From assembly GCF_000744705.1 (NCBI RefSeq), contig NZ_JQML01000001.1, positions 7,946,017-8,010,016 of the forward strand: DNA of 64,000 nucleotides, read 5' to 3'. Positions 33,101 to 41,941 of this stretch are shown here, piece by piece (positions within the stretch are counted from its first letter, which is position 1; each line of letters begins with the position of its first letter). This stretch comes from Streptacidiphilus albus JL83. GTDB lineage: Bacteria; Actinomycetota; Actinomycetes; Streptomycetales; Streptomycetaceae. The notes beneath the pieces are model-generated. The model searched no databases and was not told where the DNA came from. It saw only the letters and a list, made by a program, of their open reading frames with translations. A program made the translations under genes and the position numbers.

Positions 33101-34353
33101 AACTCACCGTTGTCGGCGGAGGCTCGACATACACCCCGGAACTCGTGGACGGCATCGCCCGGCTGCGCGACCGGCTGCCCGTCACCGAGCTGGTGCTGGT
33201 CGACCCGGACGCCTCGCGGCTGCCGCTGGTCGGCGGCGTCGCCACCCGGATCATGGCCGCCCACGGCCACCCGGCGAAGGTCCGCTGGACCACCGACCTG
33301 GACGACGGCGTGGCCGGCGCCGGAGCGGTCCTGCTCCAGCTCCGCGTCGGCGGCCAGGCGGCCCGCAACCGGGACGAGACCTGGCCGCTGGAGTGCGGCT
33401 GCGTCGGCCAGGAGACCACCGGCGCCGGCGGCCTGGCCAAGGCGCTGCGCACGGTCCCGGTGGTGCTGGACATCGCCGAGCGGGTCCGGGCGCTGGCCGC
33501 GCCCGACGCCTGGATCGTCGACTTCACCAACCCGGTCGGCATCGTCACCCGCGCCCTGCTGGACGCCGGCCACCGCGCCGTCGGCCTGTGCAACGTCGCG
33601 ATCGGCTTCCAGCGGCGCTTCGCCAAGCAGTTCGGCGTCGCCCCCGAGAGCGTCACCATGGACCACTTCGGGCTGAACCACCTGACCTGGATCCGCGGCG
33701 TGCAGGTGGACGGCAGGGAGGTGCTGGCGCAGAGCCTGGCCGAGCACGTCGAGGAGATCTCCGAGGAGATCGAGATGCCGGTGCCGCTGATCAAGCAGCT
33801 CGGCATGATCCCCTCGTACTACCTGCGCTACTACTACCAGCACGACGTGGTGGTGGAGGAGCTCCGGCACAAGCCGAGCCGCGCCTCGGCCGTCGCCGAC
33901 ATGGAGCGGCAGCTGCTGGAGATGTACGCCGACCCGACCCTGGACCACAAGCCGGAGCTGCTGGCCAAGCGCGGCGGCGCCTTCTACTCCGAGGCCGCCG
34001 TCAACCTGCTCGCCTCGCTGGTGGCCGGGACCGGTGACGTCCAGGTCGCCAACGTCCGCAACAACGGCACCATGCCGTTCCTGGCGGACGACGCGGTCAT
34101 CGAGGTGCCCGCGGTCATCGGCGCGGACGGGGCGGCGCCGCTGCCCATGGCGCCGGTCTCGCCGCTCCAGGCCGGACTGATCGCCCATGTCACGGCCTAC
34201 GAGCAGCTCGCGCTGGAGGCCGCGGTCCACGGCGGTCGCGGCCGGGTCTTCGAGGCGATGCTCGCCCATCCGCTCATCGGCCAGTACGACCGGGCGGACC
34301 GCCTCACCGACCTGCTGCTCAGCGAGAACAAGGACTTCCTGGCGTGGATCTGA
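33097..34353 (+). CDS. GH4 family glycosidase (6-phospho-beta-glucosidase-like)
   Basis: 418 aa, starting in the DppF-like stop (ATGA). N-terminal KLTVVGGGSTYTPELVDGI is the NAD-binding loop of GH4. Further hallmarks are VDFTNPVGIVTRALLDAG, GLCNVAIGFQRRFA with the metal-binding Cys, and DHFGLNHLTWIRGV with the His. GH4 enzymes use NAD and a divalent metal with a redox elimination mechanism and often act on 6-phosphorylated disaccharides. Because import is by ABC transporter rather than PTS, the substrate would be phosphorylated inside, probably by the kinase encoded next. Sugar specificity (beta-glucoside, glucosamine or chitobiose type) is not resolved. Confidence 0.92.
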   Translation: MKLTVVGGGSTYTPELVDGIARLRDRLPVTELVLVDPDASRLPLVGGVATRIMAAHGHPAKVRWTTDLDDGVAGAGAVLLQLRVGGQAARNRDETWPLECGCVGQETTGAGGLAKALRTVPVVLDIAERVRALAAPDAWIVDFTNPVGIVTRALLDAGHRAVGLCNVAIGFQRRFAKQFGVAPESVTMDHFGLNHLTWIRGVQVDGREVLAQSLAEHVEEISEEIEMPVPLIKQLGMIPSYYLRYYYQHDVVVEELRHKPSRASAVADMERQLLEMYADPTLDHKPELLAKRGGAFYSEAAVNLLASLVAGTGDVQVANVRNNGTMPFLADDAVIEVPAVIGADGAAPLPMAPVSPLQAGLIAHVTAYEQLALEAAVHGGRGRVFEAMLAHPLIGQYDRADRLTDLLLSENKDFLAWI

Positions 34354-35321
34354 AGGAGCTGCCCGCAGTACTGGCCATCGACGGAGGGAACAGCAAGACC
34401 GACATCGCCCTGATCGCGGCGGACGGCACCGTCCTCGCGACCGTGCGCGGACCCGGCTCCGGTGCGCCGAACGCGGACACCCTGGCCCCGCTGGTGGCCG
34501 AGGTCGCCGCGGCGGCCGGCCTGGACGGGAGCGCTCCCCTCGCCCGGCACATATCGGCCTGCCTGGCCAATGTGGACCTGCCCGAGGAGGAGGAGGCGCT
34601 CTCCGCGCAGCTCGCCGAGCGGCCCTGGGCGGAGACCTCGCAGGTGCTCAACGACACCTTCGCGCTGCTCCGTTCGGGCACCCACCGGCCCTGGGGCGTC
34701 GCGGTGGTCTGCGGCGCCGGCGTGAACTGCGTCGGTGTCGGCCCGGACGGCCGGACCGCCCGCTTCCTGGCGCTGGGCCACCACACCGGCGACTGGGGCG
34801 GCGGGCGCTGGCTGGGCGACGAGATCATGTACTCGGCCATGCGCGCCGAGGACGGCCGGGGTCCGCAGACGCTGCTGCGCGAGCGGGTGCCGGCGTACTT
34901 CGGGCTGAAGACCGTCCACGACGTGGCCGTGGCGATCCACGTCGGCGAGGTGACGGACAGCCAGCGGACCACGCTCACCCGGGTGCTGCTGGAGGCCGCC
35001 GACCTCGGGGACGCGGTCGCGACCGCGCTGGTCGAGCGGCAGGCCGAGGAGGTGTTCCTGATGGCCAGGTCGGCGCTGGAGCGGCTGGACCTCGCCGGGA
35101 CGGACGTGGAGGTCGTCCTCGGCGGTGGCATCCTGGCGACCCGGCACCCGCTGCTGACCCAGGGCGTGGAGGCCAGGCTGAAGCAGTACGCGCCGGCCGC
35201 GGTGCCCTGCTACGCCGACGTCCCGCCGGTCGCCGGCGCGGCGCTGCTCGGGCTGGACCACCTGGGCGCCCCCGGGGCGGCCCTGGCCCGGCTCCGGGAG
35301 TGCTACCGCACGGAGTGGTGA
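34344..35321 (+). CDS. BadF/BadG-type sugar kinase (N-acetylglucosamine kinase-like)
   Basis: 325 aa from GTG 34344, overlapping the GH4 gene by 10 nt. It is an ASKHA-fold kinase: phosphate 1 AIDGGNSKTDIALIAADG, GVAVVCGAGVNCVGVG and GDWGGGRWLGDEIM, adenosine motif VVLGGGILATRHPLL. Closest family logic is N-acetylglucosamine/glucosamine kinase. Together with GH4 it would phosphorylate an imported oligosaccharide or its product. This GH4 + kinase pairing recalls csnH-csnK of the Streptomyces glucosamine-oligosaccharide operon (from memory). It is the last gene of the operon. Confidence 0.88.
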   Translation: MDLKELPAVLAIDGGNSKTDIALIAADGTVLATVRGPGSGAPNADTLAPLVAEVAAAAGLDGSAPLARHISACLANVDLPEEEEALSAQLAERPWAETSQVLNDTFALLRSGTHRPWGVAVVCGAGVNCVGVGPDGRTARFLALGHHTGDWGGGRWLGDEIMYSAMRAEDGRGPQTLLRERVPAYFGLKTVHDVAVAIHVGEVTDSQRTTLTRVLLEAADLGDAVATALVERQAEEVFLMARSALERLDLAGTDVEVVLGGGILATRHPLLTQGVEARLKQYAPAAVPCYADVPPVAGAALLGLDHLGAPGAALARLRECYRTEW

Positions 35322-35443
35322 CTGACGCCCCGTCCGCCGGCCCCGGTCCGACGCGCACCCGCGCGCCGGACCGGGGCCGGTCCGCGTTCCGGCGCCGAGC
35401 CGGTCGCGCACAGTAGTGGTTCGACTACGACTAGTATGGGGCC

Positions 35444-36130
35444 GTGGAACCCGACGGAGGTCAGCGCAGCGGTGCCGTCCGGGTGGTCATCGTCGACGAC
35501 CACCCGCTCTTCCGGGAGGGCCTGCGGGCCGCCCTGGGCAGCGCCGCGGACATCGAGGTGGTCGCCGAGGCGGAGACGGTCGCGGCGGCGCTCGCCGTGG
35601 TCGCCGAACACCGGCCGGACGTCGTCATCATGGACCTCTCGCTGCCCGACGGCAGCGGCATCGAGGCCACCCGCAGGATCGCCGCGGACCGGCCCGAGCT
35701 GCCGGTGCTGATACTCACCATGTCCGACGACGACGCCAGCCTGCTCGGCGCGCTCCAGGAGGGCGCCCGCGGCTACCTGGTCAAGGGCGCGAGCCGGGAC
35801 GAGGTGCTGCACGCGGTGCGCACCGTCGCCTACGGCGGCGCGGTCTTCGGCCGCGACATCGCGGCCCGGATCTCCGGCCTGGTCGCGGGCGGACGCCGGC
35901 TCGACGCGGAGCGGCTCTTCCCGGCGCTGACCGCGCGCGAGGTCGAGGTGCTGGAACTGGTCGCCCGCGGCCTGGACAACCGGCGGATCTCCCGCGAGCT
36001 GTACCTCGCCGAGAAGACCGTCCGCAACCACATCTCGCACATCTTCGACAAGCTGCACGTCGCCACCCGCGCCGAGGCGGTCGCCCGCGCCCGGGACGTC
36101 GGCCTCGGCGACCGGGACGAGCAGCCGTAA
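35444..36130 (+). CDS. NarL/FixJ-family response regulator
   Basis: 228 aa from GTG 35444 (an ATG at 35436 is in another frame). Receiver domain residues 12-130 with acidic pair Asp18-Asp19, phosphoacceptor Asp64 (VVIMDLSLPDG) and Lys in GYLVKGAS. LuxR-type HTH at about 165-225 (LTAREVEVLELVARGLDNRRISRELYL). It precedes its kinase gene by 110 nt, the reverse of the usual kinase-first order. Short dyad GTAGT-N6-ACTAC lies at 35413-35428 upstream, a possible autoregulatory site. The signal and targets are unknown; the small protein gene at 38504 is a candidate target. Confidence 0.92.
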   Translation: MEPDGGQRSGAVRVVIVDDHPLFREGLRAALGSAADIEVVAEAETVAAALAVVAEHRPDVVIMDLSLPDGSGIEATRRIAADRPELPVLILTMSDDDASLLGALQEGARGYLVKGASRDEVLHAVRTVAYGGAVFGRDIAARISGLVAGGRRLDAERLFPALTAREVEVLELVARGLDNRRISRELYLAEKTVRNHISHIFDKLHVATRAEAVARARDVGLGDRDEQP

Positions 36131-36240
36131 CCGGCGACCGCTGCCCGGGACCGCTGCCCCATGCGCCCGGGACGCCGAGCGCGGCACCCTGGAGGGCTCA
36201 CGAGGAAGCGGAATCCGGCCGATCGGAAGGCGGGGTGGCC

Positions 36241-38346
36241 ATGAGCGCAGCCGAGACCGGGACCGTCCGGGTCGCCCGCTCGCGGGCGTCCGTCCGCGCG
36301 GCCTACGTCGCCTGTGCCCTCTCCCTCGCCTCGGTGATGGTCTGGATGGGCCTGGCCTTCGGCGACCTCGGCGGCCCCCGGCTCGCCCAGGTGGACTTCG
36401 TGCCCTTCAGCACCCGGATCCTCTTCTCCCTGGGCTGCACGGTCTGCGGGGCGGTCGTCTTCGCCCACCCCTCCGGCGGCCCGGCCGGCGGGCTGCTGCT
36501 GGTCGCCGGGACCGGGGACCTGATCGGCGACGCGGGCCCGCCCGCCGCCGTCGCCCTGGGCGCCGGACCCGACATCTGGACCGCCGTCGTCCTCGCCTCG
36601 GTGCTCGGCACCGTCCTCTACACCGTCGCGCTCTACGTGCTGCCGCTGCTGCTCCCCACCGGACGACTGCCCCGGGGCCGCCGGGGGCAGGTGCTGGCGG
36701 CCCTGATCGCGCTGTGGACGGTGGCCCAGGTCGGCTACGAGTACGGGAGCCTCCCGGAGTGGTACGGCCGCCCCAGCCCGCTGCTGCACGCACCCTGGAG
36801 CAGCATCCACGCCGCGATCGCGGTGCCGGTGGGGCCGGTGTTTGCCCAAGTGGCGGTCGGCATCTCGGTGCTGACCACGACGGTGATGCTGGTCCGCTGG
36901 CGGCAGGGGAGGGTGTCGCCGCAGCGGACCGGGTGGCTGGGCCGGCCGCTGGCGCCGCTGGCGCTGATGGCACCCTTCCTGGTCTGGGAGTACCTCAACT
37001 ACGTCTCGTACTTCTTCGACGTCACCGTGCCCTACATCCTGGCCCTCGACTACGTCGCGGTGCTGCTCTGGCCGCTGGGCCTGGGGCTGGTCTTCGTCCG
37101 GGACCGCTCCGGGCACCTGGACCGGGCCGGGCGCCGGGCGCTGACGCTGCTGGCGGTGCTGGTGCTGCTGGTGCTCGGATTCACCGCGTTCGCCCTGCTG
37201 CTCTCCCGCACGGTGCCGGGCTCGCGCACGCCCGGCGCGCTGGTACTCGGGATCGTGGCGCTGCTGGCCGGGCTGCTGACCCGCACCGTCGGCGGACGGG
37301 CGGTCAGCCTGGTCGACCGCTTCTACTACGGCGACCGCGCCGAGCCCTACCGGGTGGTGCGGGAGCTCGCCGAACGGCTGAGCCGGGCGGTGGACCCCGC
37401 CGAGGCGCCCCGGCTGCTCTGCGAGACCGTGGTCGACACCCTCCGCTTCCCGGCCGCCCGGGTGCTGGTCAGCACCACCGGCGGCCCCCGGGAGACCGCC
37501 GCCCTCGGCAGCGCCCCGCACTACTCGGAGTGGCACCGGTTCGAGCTCTCCTACGAGGGCTCCCCGATCGGGCTGCTGGAGGCCGCCGCGCGGGCCGGCG
37601 AGGGCGAACTCGACCAGCAGGACCACGACGTCCTCCGCTTCCTCGCCGACCAGGCCGCCCCGGCCGTGGCCTCGCTCCGGCTCTACCAGGAGCTGCAGGC
37701 CAGCCGGGAGCGGATCGTGCTCGCCCGGGAGGAGACCCGCCGGCAGCTCCGCCGCGACCTGCACGACGGGCTGGCCCCCGCGCTCGCCGGGCTGCGGCTG
37801 CAGGTCGACACCGCGCAGGCCGGGCTGGGCGAGGAGACGCCCGCCGCCGGGCAGTTGGCCGCGGTCTCGCAGGGGATCGCGGACGCCATCACCGAGCTGC
37901 GCCGGATCAACGACGGCCTGGCCCCGGCGATGCTGGACCGGGGCGGGCTCGGCGACTCGCTGCGCCATCTGGCCGGGCAGCTGACCAGTCGGCGACTCGT
38001 GGTCGAGGCGGTCTGCGACCCCGACCCGCTGCCGCCGCTGCCGGCCGCGGTCGAGGTCGCGGTCTACCGGATCGCGGCCGAGGCGCTGCACAACGTGGTC
38101 CGGCACGCCGGGGCGCGGAACGCCCGGCTCCGGGTGCGGGTGGTCCGGGGCTCGGTGACCGCCGAGATCGGCGACGACGGCGGCGGGATGGGGTCGGGCC
38201 CGCCCTCCGGCGGCGGCCTGGGCCTGCGCTCGATGGCGGAGCGCGCGGCGGAGCTCGGCGGGACCCTCAGCGTCCTCGGCAACCCGCTGGCGCAGGGCGC
38301 GGGCGTGCTGGTCCGGGCGGTCATCCCGGTCCGCGAGCCGGACTGA
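36241..38346 (+). CDS. Membrane sensor histidine kinase with GAF and HisKA_3 domains
   Basis: 701 aa. The ATG at 36241 is preceded by GGAAGG; the frame is open further upstream, but that part overlaps the regulator gene. About eight or nine membrane helices fill residues 18-350. A GAF-like domain covers about 370-490 (LLCETVVDTLRFPAARVLV). The dimerisation/phosphoacceptor helix has RRDLHDGLAPAL with His508, and the ATPase domain spans about 600-695 (EALHNVVRHAGARNARL, GDDGGGM, GGGLGLRSMAERAAEL). It phosphorylates the upstream regulator. The polytopic sensor suggests a membrane-related or lipid-soluble signal. Confidence 0.92.
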   Translation: MSAAETGTVRVARSRASVRAAYVACALSLASVMVWMGLAFGDLGGPRLAQVDFVPFSTRILFSLGCTVCGAVVFAHPSGGPAGGLLLVAGTGDLIGDAGPPAAVALGAGPDIWTAVVLASVLGTVLYTVALYVLPLLLPTGRLPRGRRGQVLAALIALWTVAQVGYEYGSLPEWYGRPSPLLHAPWSSIHAAIAVPVGPVFAQVAVGISVLTTTVMLVRWRQGRVSPQRTGWLGRPLAPLALMAPFLVWEYLNYVSYFFDVTVPYILALDYVAVLLWPLGLGLVFVRDRSGHLDRAGRRALTLLAVLVLLVLGFTAFALLLSRTVPGSRTPGALVLGIVALLAGLLTRTVGGRAVSLVDRFYYGDRAEPYRVVRELAERLSRAVDPAEAPRLLCETVVDTLRFPAARVLVSTTGGPRETAALGSAPHYSEWHRFELSYEGSPIGLLEAAARAGEGELDQQDHDVLRFLADQAAPAVASLRLYQELQASRERIVLAREETRRQLRRDLHDGLAPALAGLRLQVDTAQAGLGEETPAAGQLAAVSQGIADAITELRRINDGLAPAMLDRGGLGDSLRHLAGQLTSRRLVVEAVCDPDPLPPLPAAVEVAVYRIAAEALHNVVRHAGARNARLRVRVVRGSVTAEIGDDGGGMGSGPPSGGGLGLRSMAERAAELGGTLSVLGNPLAQGAGVLVRAVIPVREPD

Positions 38347-38503
38347 GGCCGGAGCGCCGCCGGGCCGTCCGAGCTGCCCGGCCGGGACTGCTTCGGGACG
38401 ATGTACTCATGTGCCCGGGACGGCGGTCGGCGCAGATTGTTCAGTGTCGGTGCACGACGGACCGCACCGGCAGCCAAGGCGTGCGAGAGACGGGAGCAAA
38501 CTT

Positions 38504-38818
38504 ATGCTCGGCAACGCCACGAACACATGGAACTGGAGCCGGATCAGTGGCCTCAGCGCCGTCGCCGCGCTCGGCGCGGGCGCGCTGGCCGCGCTCCGCG
38601 GCAGCCGGACCAGGCAGGGCGCGGCGGTCGCGACCGCCGGCCCGGAACCGGACATCTGCATCGACGGATCCTGTCCGCCCAGCATGCCGACTCCGCCGCC
38701 GGCCACCCTCGACGCCGCGACCGGGGTCCCGGACTCGCCGGACGGCTGCATCGACGGATGGTGCCCGCCCCACCTGCCGACTCCGGTGCCGTTCACCCCC
38801 GATGAAGGCAGCAGCTGA
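38504..38818 (+). CDS. Small membrane-anchored protein with two CIDGxCPP repeats
   Basis: 104 aa. The ATG at 38504 follows GGGAG by several bases; in-frame sequence from 38411 is possible but unlikely. I do not recognise the family. One hydrophobic helix (ISGLSAVAALGAGALAAL, about 13-30) is followed by a basic RGSRTRQ. Then come two copies of a short cysteine/proline motif: ICIDGSCPPSMPTPPP and GCIDGWCPPHLPTPVP, spaced about 35 residues apart. The two Cys in each repeat are six apart. This suggests small disulfide or metal loops on a Pro-rich surface tail. It follows the two-component pair and ends at a very strong terminator. Confidence 0.65.
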   Translation: MLGNATNTWNWSRISGLSAVAALGAGALAALRGSRTRQGAAVATAGPEPDICIDGSCPPSMPTPPPATLDAATGVPDSPDGCIDGWCPPHLPTPVPFTPDEGSS

Positions 38819-38854
38819 CACCGGGCAGCGGCCGGCTCCGACGGCAAGGAAGAA

Positions 38855-38889
38855 GCGCCCCACCGACGGACCTCCCGTCGGTGGGGCGC
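38855..38889. terminator. Strong bidirectional terminator
   Basis: A perfect 15-bp stem (38855-38869 with 38875-38889) and a 5-nt loop separate the plus-strand small protein gene from the minus-strand multicopper oxidase operon. It can end both. Confidence 0.9.
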
Positions 38890-38906
38890 CGCAGGTCGCC
38901 CGGCGG

Positions 38907-40748
38907 TCAGCCGCCGGCGCCCATGCCGTCCATCCCGCTCGTGTCGTCCATCCCGCTCATGCCGCCCATGCCGTTGTCGACGTCCATCACCACGCCCGGC
39001 ATCACCGCGAACTCCCGCATCATCCCGGCGTCCTCGTGCTCCAGGATGTGGCAGTGGTACATGTACCGGCCGGAGGCGCCGCGGAACTGCCCGGCGATGG
39101 TCACCAGCTGACCGGGCGGGACCCGCATCACGTCCTTCCAGCCGGTGAGCGAGGGATCGATCGGCAGCGGCCCGGTGTGGGCGACGGGCTCGCCGCCGGC
39201 CGTGCCGCCGAGCGCGGGGTCGAAGGCGGTGGTGGTGTAGGCGTCGATCGACAGCGGCTGGAAGCGGGTCAGGTGGAGGTGGATCGGGTGCAGGATCCCG
39301 CTCAGGTTGAGGATCCGCCACACCTCCCAGCCGTCCTGCCGGATCCGCCAGTTGAGCTGGTCGTCGAAGTGCCGGGCCAGCCGCTTGTAGGTGGTGGTCT
39401 TCCCGTCCGCGTCGGTGACCTGGACGATGCCGTCCAGCACCTGCCCCTTGGCCGGGGCCTCCGAGTCCGGGACCACGCCCAGCTCCCAGAGGCCGAGCGT
39501 GCCGTCCGGGTCGGCCGCCAGCCCGAGCATCCGGTGCTCGTGGTCGGCCGGGAGCAGCGCGTGGGTGAGCCGGTAGTAGGACGCGGAGAGCTCGGTCGGC
39601 AGGGTGAACTCCGGTACCGGCGGCTCGCCGAGGACCCGGAACTGCATCACGTCCGGTTCCGGCAGCCGGCTGGCGGGCAGCGGGGTGCCGAGCACGTAGC
39701 CGGCCGGGACCGGGTCGCCCCGGAACGGCGCCGGGGCGGAGTTGACGACCCGCAGCGCCCGGCCCGCGAAGGCGCCGAAGTCGACCAGCAGGTCGGCGCG
39801 CTCGGCCGGGGCGAGGGTCAGCCCCTCGGCGGTGAGCGGCAGCGGCGCGCCCAGCAGCCCGCTGTCGGTGCCGATCTGCCAGGCCGCGCCGACGGTGACC
39901 TGCTGGTCCTGGTCGTCCAGCAGGTGCAGCCGGTAGGTACGGGAGTTGGAGGCGTTCAGCACCCGGAACCGGTACCAGCCGGGCCGGACCTCCAGGTACG
40001 GCCAGATCCGGCCGTTGACCAGGGTGTAGGGCCCGAGGAACGGCAGGGTGCCGGAGGTCTTGTGCAGCAGCTGCCCGGTCAGCCGGCCGAACTCGTCGGT
40101 GGCCAGGTTGCGGTCGCAGAGGATCAGCGGGACCTCCTGCCCGCCGGAGGGGAGGTGCAGCCGGTCCTCCTCCTCGTCCCGCAGCAGGTACATCCCGACC
40201 AGCCCGGAGAAGACGTTCAGGCTGGTGATGTTCATCGCGTGGTCGTGGTACCAGAGGGTCATCGCCGGCTGGTCGTTCGGGTACTCGGAGAGCTGGGCGT
40301 CGCCGTGGAACAGCGCGTTCTCCATCCAGCCGTCGTTGCCGCCGCCGGTCACCGCGCCGTGCAGGTGGGTGACCAGCCAGGCGGGCAGCCCGACCACGCC
40401 GGGCACCGGCTGCGCGGCGCCGACGCCGGGGTCGTTCATGGTCAGCGAGGGGTTGCCGGGCGCGTCCGGGAGGTAGGCGTCGACCGCCGGGTAGGGGGTG
40501 GTGACGCCGTTGGTCCAGGCCACCCGGATCCGTTGGCCGCGCCGGACCTCGAAGACCGGTCCGGGGAAGCCGCCCTCGTAGGTCCAGAGCGCCGTCGGCG
40601 GCAGCTCCGAGTGCAGCTGGCGCTCGGCGGCGAGGGTGCGGACGGTGAAGGTCGGCAGCGGGTCCGCCGGATCGGCGCGCAGCCGGGCCGGGAGCGGCAT
40701 CGGGTCGGCGAACTTGGTGAGGGTGCTGGTGCCGGCGGTGACGGTCAT
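38907..40748 (-). CDS. CotA/PhsA-type multicopper oxidase (laccase-like)
   Basis: 613 aa, ATG 40748 overlapping the MFS stop (ATGA). All four copper motifs are present: THLHGA (about 128), WYHDHAMNIT, HPIHLHLTRFQ and YHCHILEHEDAGMM, with Met as the type-1 axial ligand. Three cupredoxin domains. The relation is to spore laccase CotA, bilirubin oxidase and phenoxazinone synthase PhsA, which oxidise phenols or o-aminophenols with O2. There is no Tat or Sec signal, so it acts in the cytoplasm, as PhsA does. The tail is Met/Gly-rich (NGMGGMSGMDDTSGMDG), possibly binding copper. As last gene of a five-gene coupled operon it probably catalyses an oxidative or coupling step on the product. Confidence 0.92.
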   Translation of the reverse strand: MTVTAGTSTLTKFADPMPLPARLRADPADPLPTFTVRTLAAERQLHSELPPTALWTYEGGFPGPVFEVRRGQRIRVAWTNGVTTPYPAVDAYLPDAPGNPSLTMNDPGVGAAQPVPGVVGLPAWLVTHLHGAVTGGGNDGWMENALFHGDAQLSEYPNDQPAMTLWYHDHAMNITSLNVFSGLVGMYLLRDEEEDRLHLPSGGQEVPLILCDRNLATDEFGRLTGQLLHKTSGTLPFLGPYTLVNGRIWPYLEVRPGWYRFRVLNASNSRTYRLHLLDDQDQQVTVGAAWQIGTDSGLLGAPLPLTAEGLTLAPAERADLLVDFGAFAGRALRVVNSAPAPFRGDPVPAGYVLGTPLPASRLPEPDVMQFRVLGEPPVPEFTLPTELSASYYRLTHALLPADHEHRMLGLAADPDGTLGLWELGVVPDSEAPAKGQVLDGIVQVTDADGKTTTYKRLARHFDDQLNWRIRQDGWEVWRILNLSGILHPIHLHLTRFQPLSIDAYTTTAFDPALGGTAGGEPVAHTGPLPIDPSLTGWKDVMRVPPGQLVTIAGQFRGASGRYMYHCHILEHEDAGMMREFAVMPGVVMDVDNGMGGMSGMDDTSGMDGMGAGG

Positions 40749-41941
40749 GGGGTCTCCTCGGTGGTGGTGGGTGCGAGCCGGGACCGGAGCAGCGGCGCGG
40801 CGGCGAGCGCCGCGCCGAGCAGGCAGACGCCGGTCCATCCGGCCCGGGCGTAGAGGGCGGCGGAGAGCGCGGAGCCGGTCGCGCCCCCGGCGAAGTAGCA
40901 GGTCATGTAGGCGGTGGTGACCCGGCTGTGGGCGGCGGTCGGCAGCCGGGCGTAGATCTGCTGCTGGTTGGCGGTCTGGACGCCGCGCAGCCCGAGGTCG
41001 AGCAGCACGGCCCCGGCGGCCAGTGCCACCAGGCTGCCGCGTCCGAGCGCGAGCACCGCGAACGACACGGCCATCAGGGCGGTGGAGCCGGAGCTCGCCC
41101 GGCGCGCGTACCCCCGGTCGCACAACCGGCCCGCGGGTTGCGCGAAGACCACCCCGGCCAGCCCGGCCAGCCCGAACAGCCCGATCGCGGCCTCGCCGAA
41201 GCCGAACGGCGGGGCCGCCAGCAGGAAGGCGCAGGACGTCCAGAAGGCCGAGAAGGCGGCGAAGGCCAGGAAGCCGTGGGCGCAGCGCAGCCGCAGCGCG
41301 GGCTCGCGGAGCAGCAGGAGCAGCGGCCCGGCCAGCAGCGAGCGGTACCGGACCGGTGCGGCTGCGGCTGCGGGCGGGGGCGCCGGGCGCGGCAGTGCGC
41401 GGTGCACCAGCAGCGCCGTGCCGGCCAGCAGCACGGCCGCCGCCGCGTAGACCGCGCGCCAGCCGGCCGCCTCGGCCAGCGCCCCGGAGACCACCCGGGC
41501 CAGCAGGATGCCGGCGGTCAGCCCGCCCATCACCGTGCCCACCGCCCGGCCGCGTCGGCCGGGACCGGCGCCGGTCGCGGTCAGCGCCACCAGCACCTGG
41601 GCCGCCGTCCCGGCCAGCCCGAGCAGCACCACGGCCACCGCCAGCACCCAGAGCGCGGGCGCCAGCGCGGCCAGCGCCGCCGCCGGGGCGGCGAGCAGCA
41701 GCAGCGCGGTGGCCAGCCGCCGCCGGTCCCGCCCGTCGCCGAGCGGGACCACCAGCAGCAGCCCGGCGGTGTAGCCGAGCTGACCGGCCGTCACCACCAC
41801 CGCGGCCGCGGCCGGGCTGGTGCCGAAGGCCGCCGCCAGCGCGGGCAGTAGTGGCTGGGCGTAGTAGATCCCGGCCACGCTCACCCCGCAGGCGACCGCC
41901 GTCGCCGCCAGGGCGCCGCGGGCCGAGCCGGTCGCGCTCAC
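40745..41941 (-). CDS. MFS transporter (12 TM), probable product exporter
   Basis: 398 aa from GTG 41941, overlapping the hydrolase stop (GTGA) and the oxidase start (ATGA). It starts with ATAVACGVSVAGIYYAQPLLPAL, and the loop LLLVVPLGDGRDRRRLATALLL is the MFS A motif. Composition is highly Ala/Leu-rich. The family includes efflux carriers for purines, sugars and drugs. Placement inside a biosynthesis-like operon suggests export of its product or self-resistance. No binding specificity can be read. Confidence 0.88.
   Translation of the reverse strand: MSATGSARGALAATAVACGVSVAGIYYAQPLLPALAAAFGTSPAAAAVVVTAGQLGYTAGLLLVVPLGDGRDRRRLATALLLLAAPAAALAALAPALWVLAVAVVLLGLAGTAAQVLVALTATGAGPGRRGRAVGTVMGGLTAGILLARVVSGALAEAAGWRAVYAAAAVLLAGTALLVHRALPRPAPPPAAAAAPVRYRSLLAGPLLLLLREPALRLRCAHGFLAFAAFSAFWTSCAFLLAAPPFGFGEAAIGLFGLAGLAGVVFAQPAGRLCDRGYARRASSGSTALMAVSFAVLALGRGSLVALAAGAVLLDLGLRGVQTANQQQIYARLPTAAHSRVTTAYMTCYFAGGATGSALSAALYARAGWTGVCLLGAALAAAPLLRSRLAPTTTEETP

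Noticed and set aside
35416..36240. Extension of the histidine kinase frame upstream to 35416
   Set aside because: It would overlap the whole response regulator gene in another frame and encodes an Arg/Gly/Ala-rich sequence.
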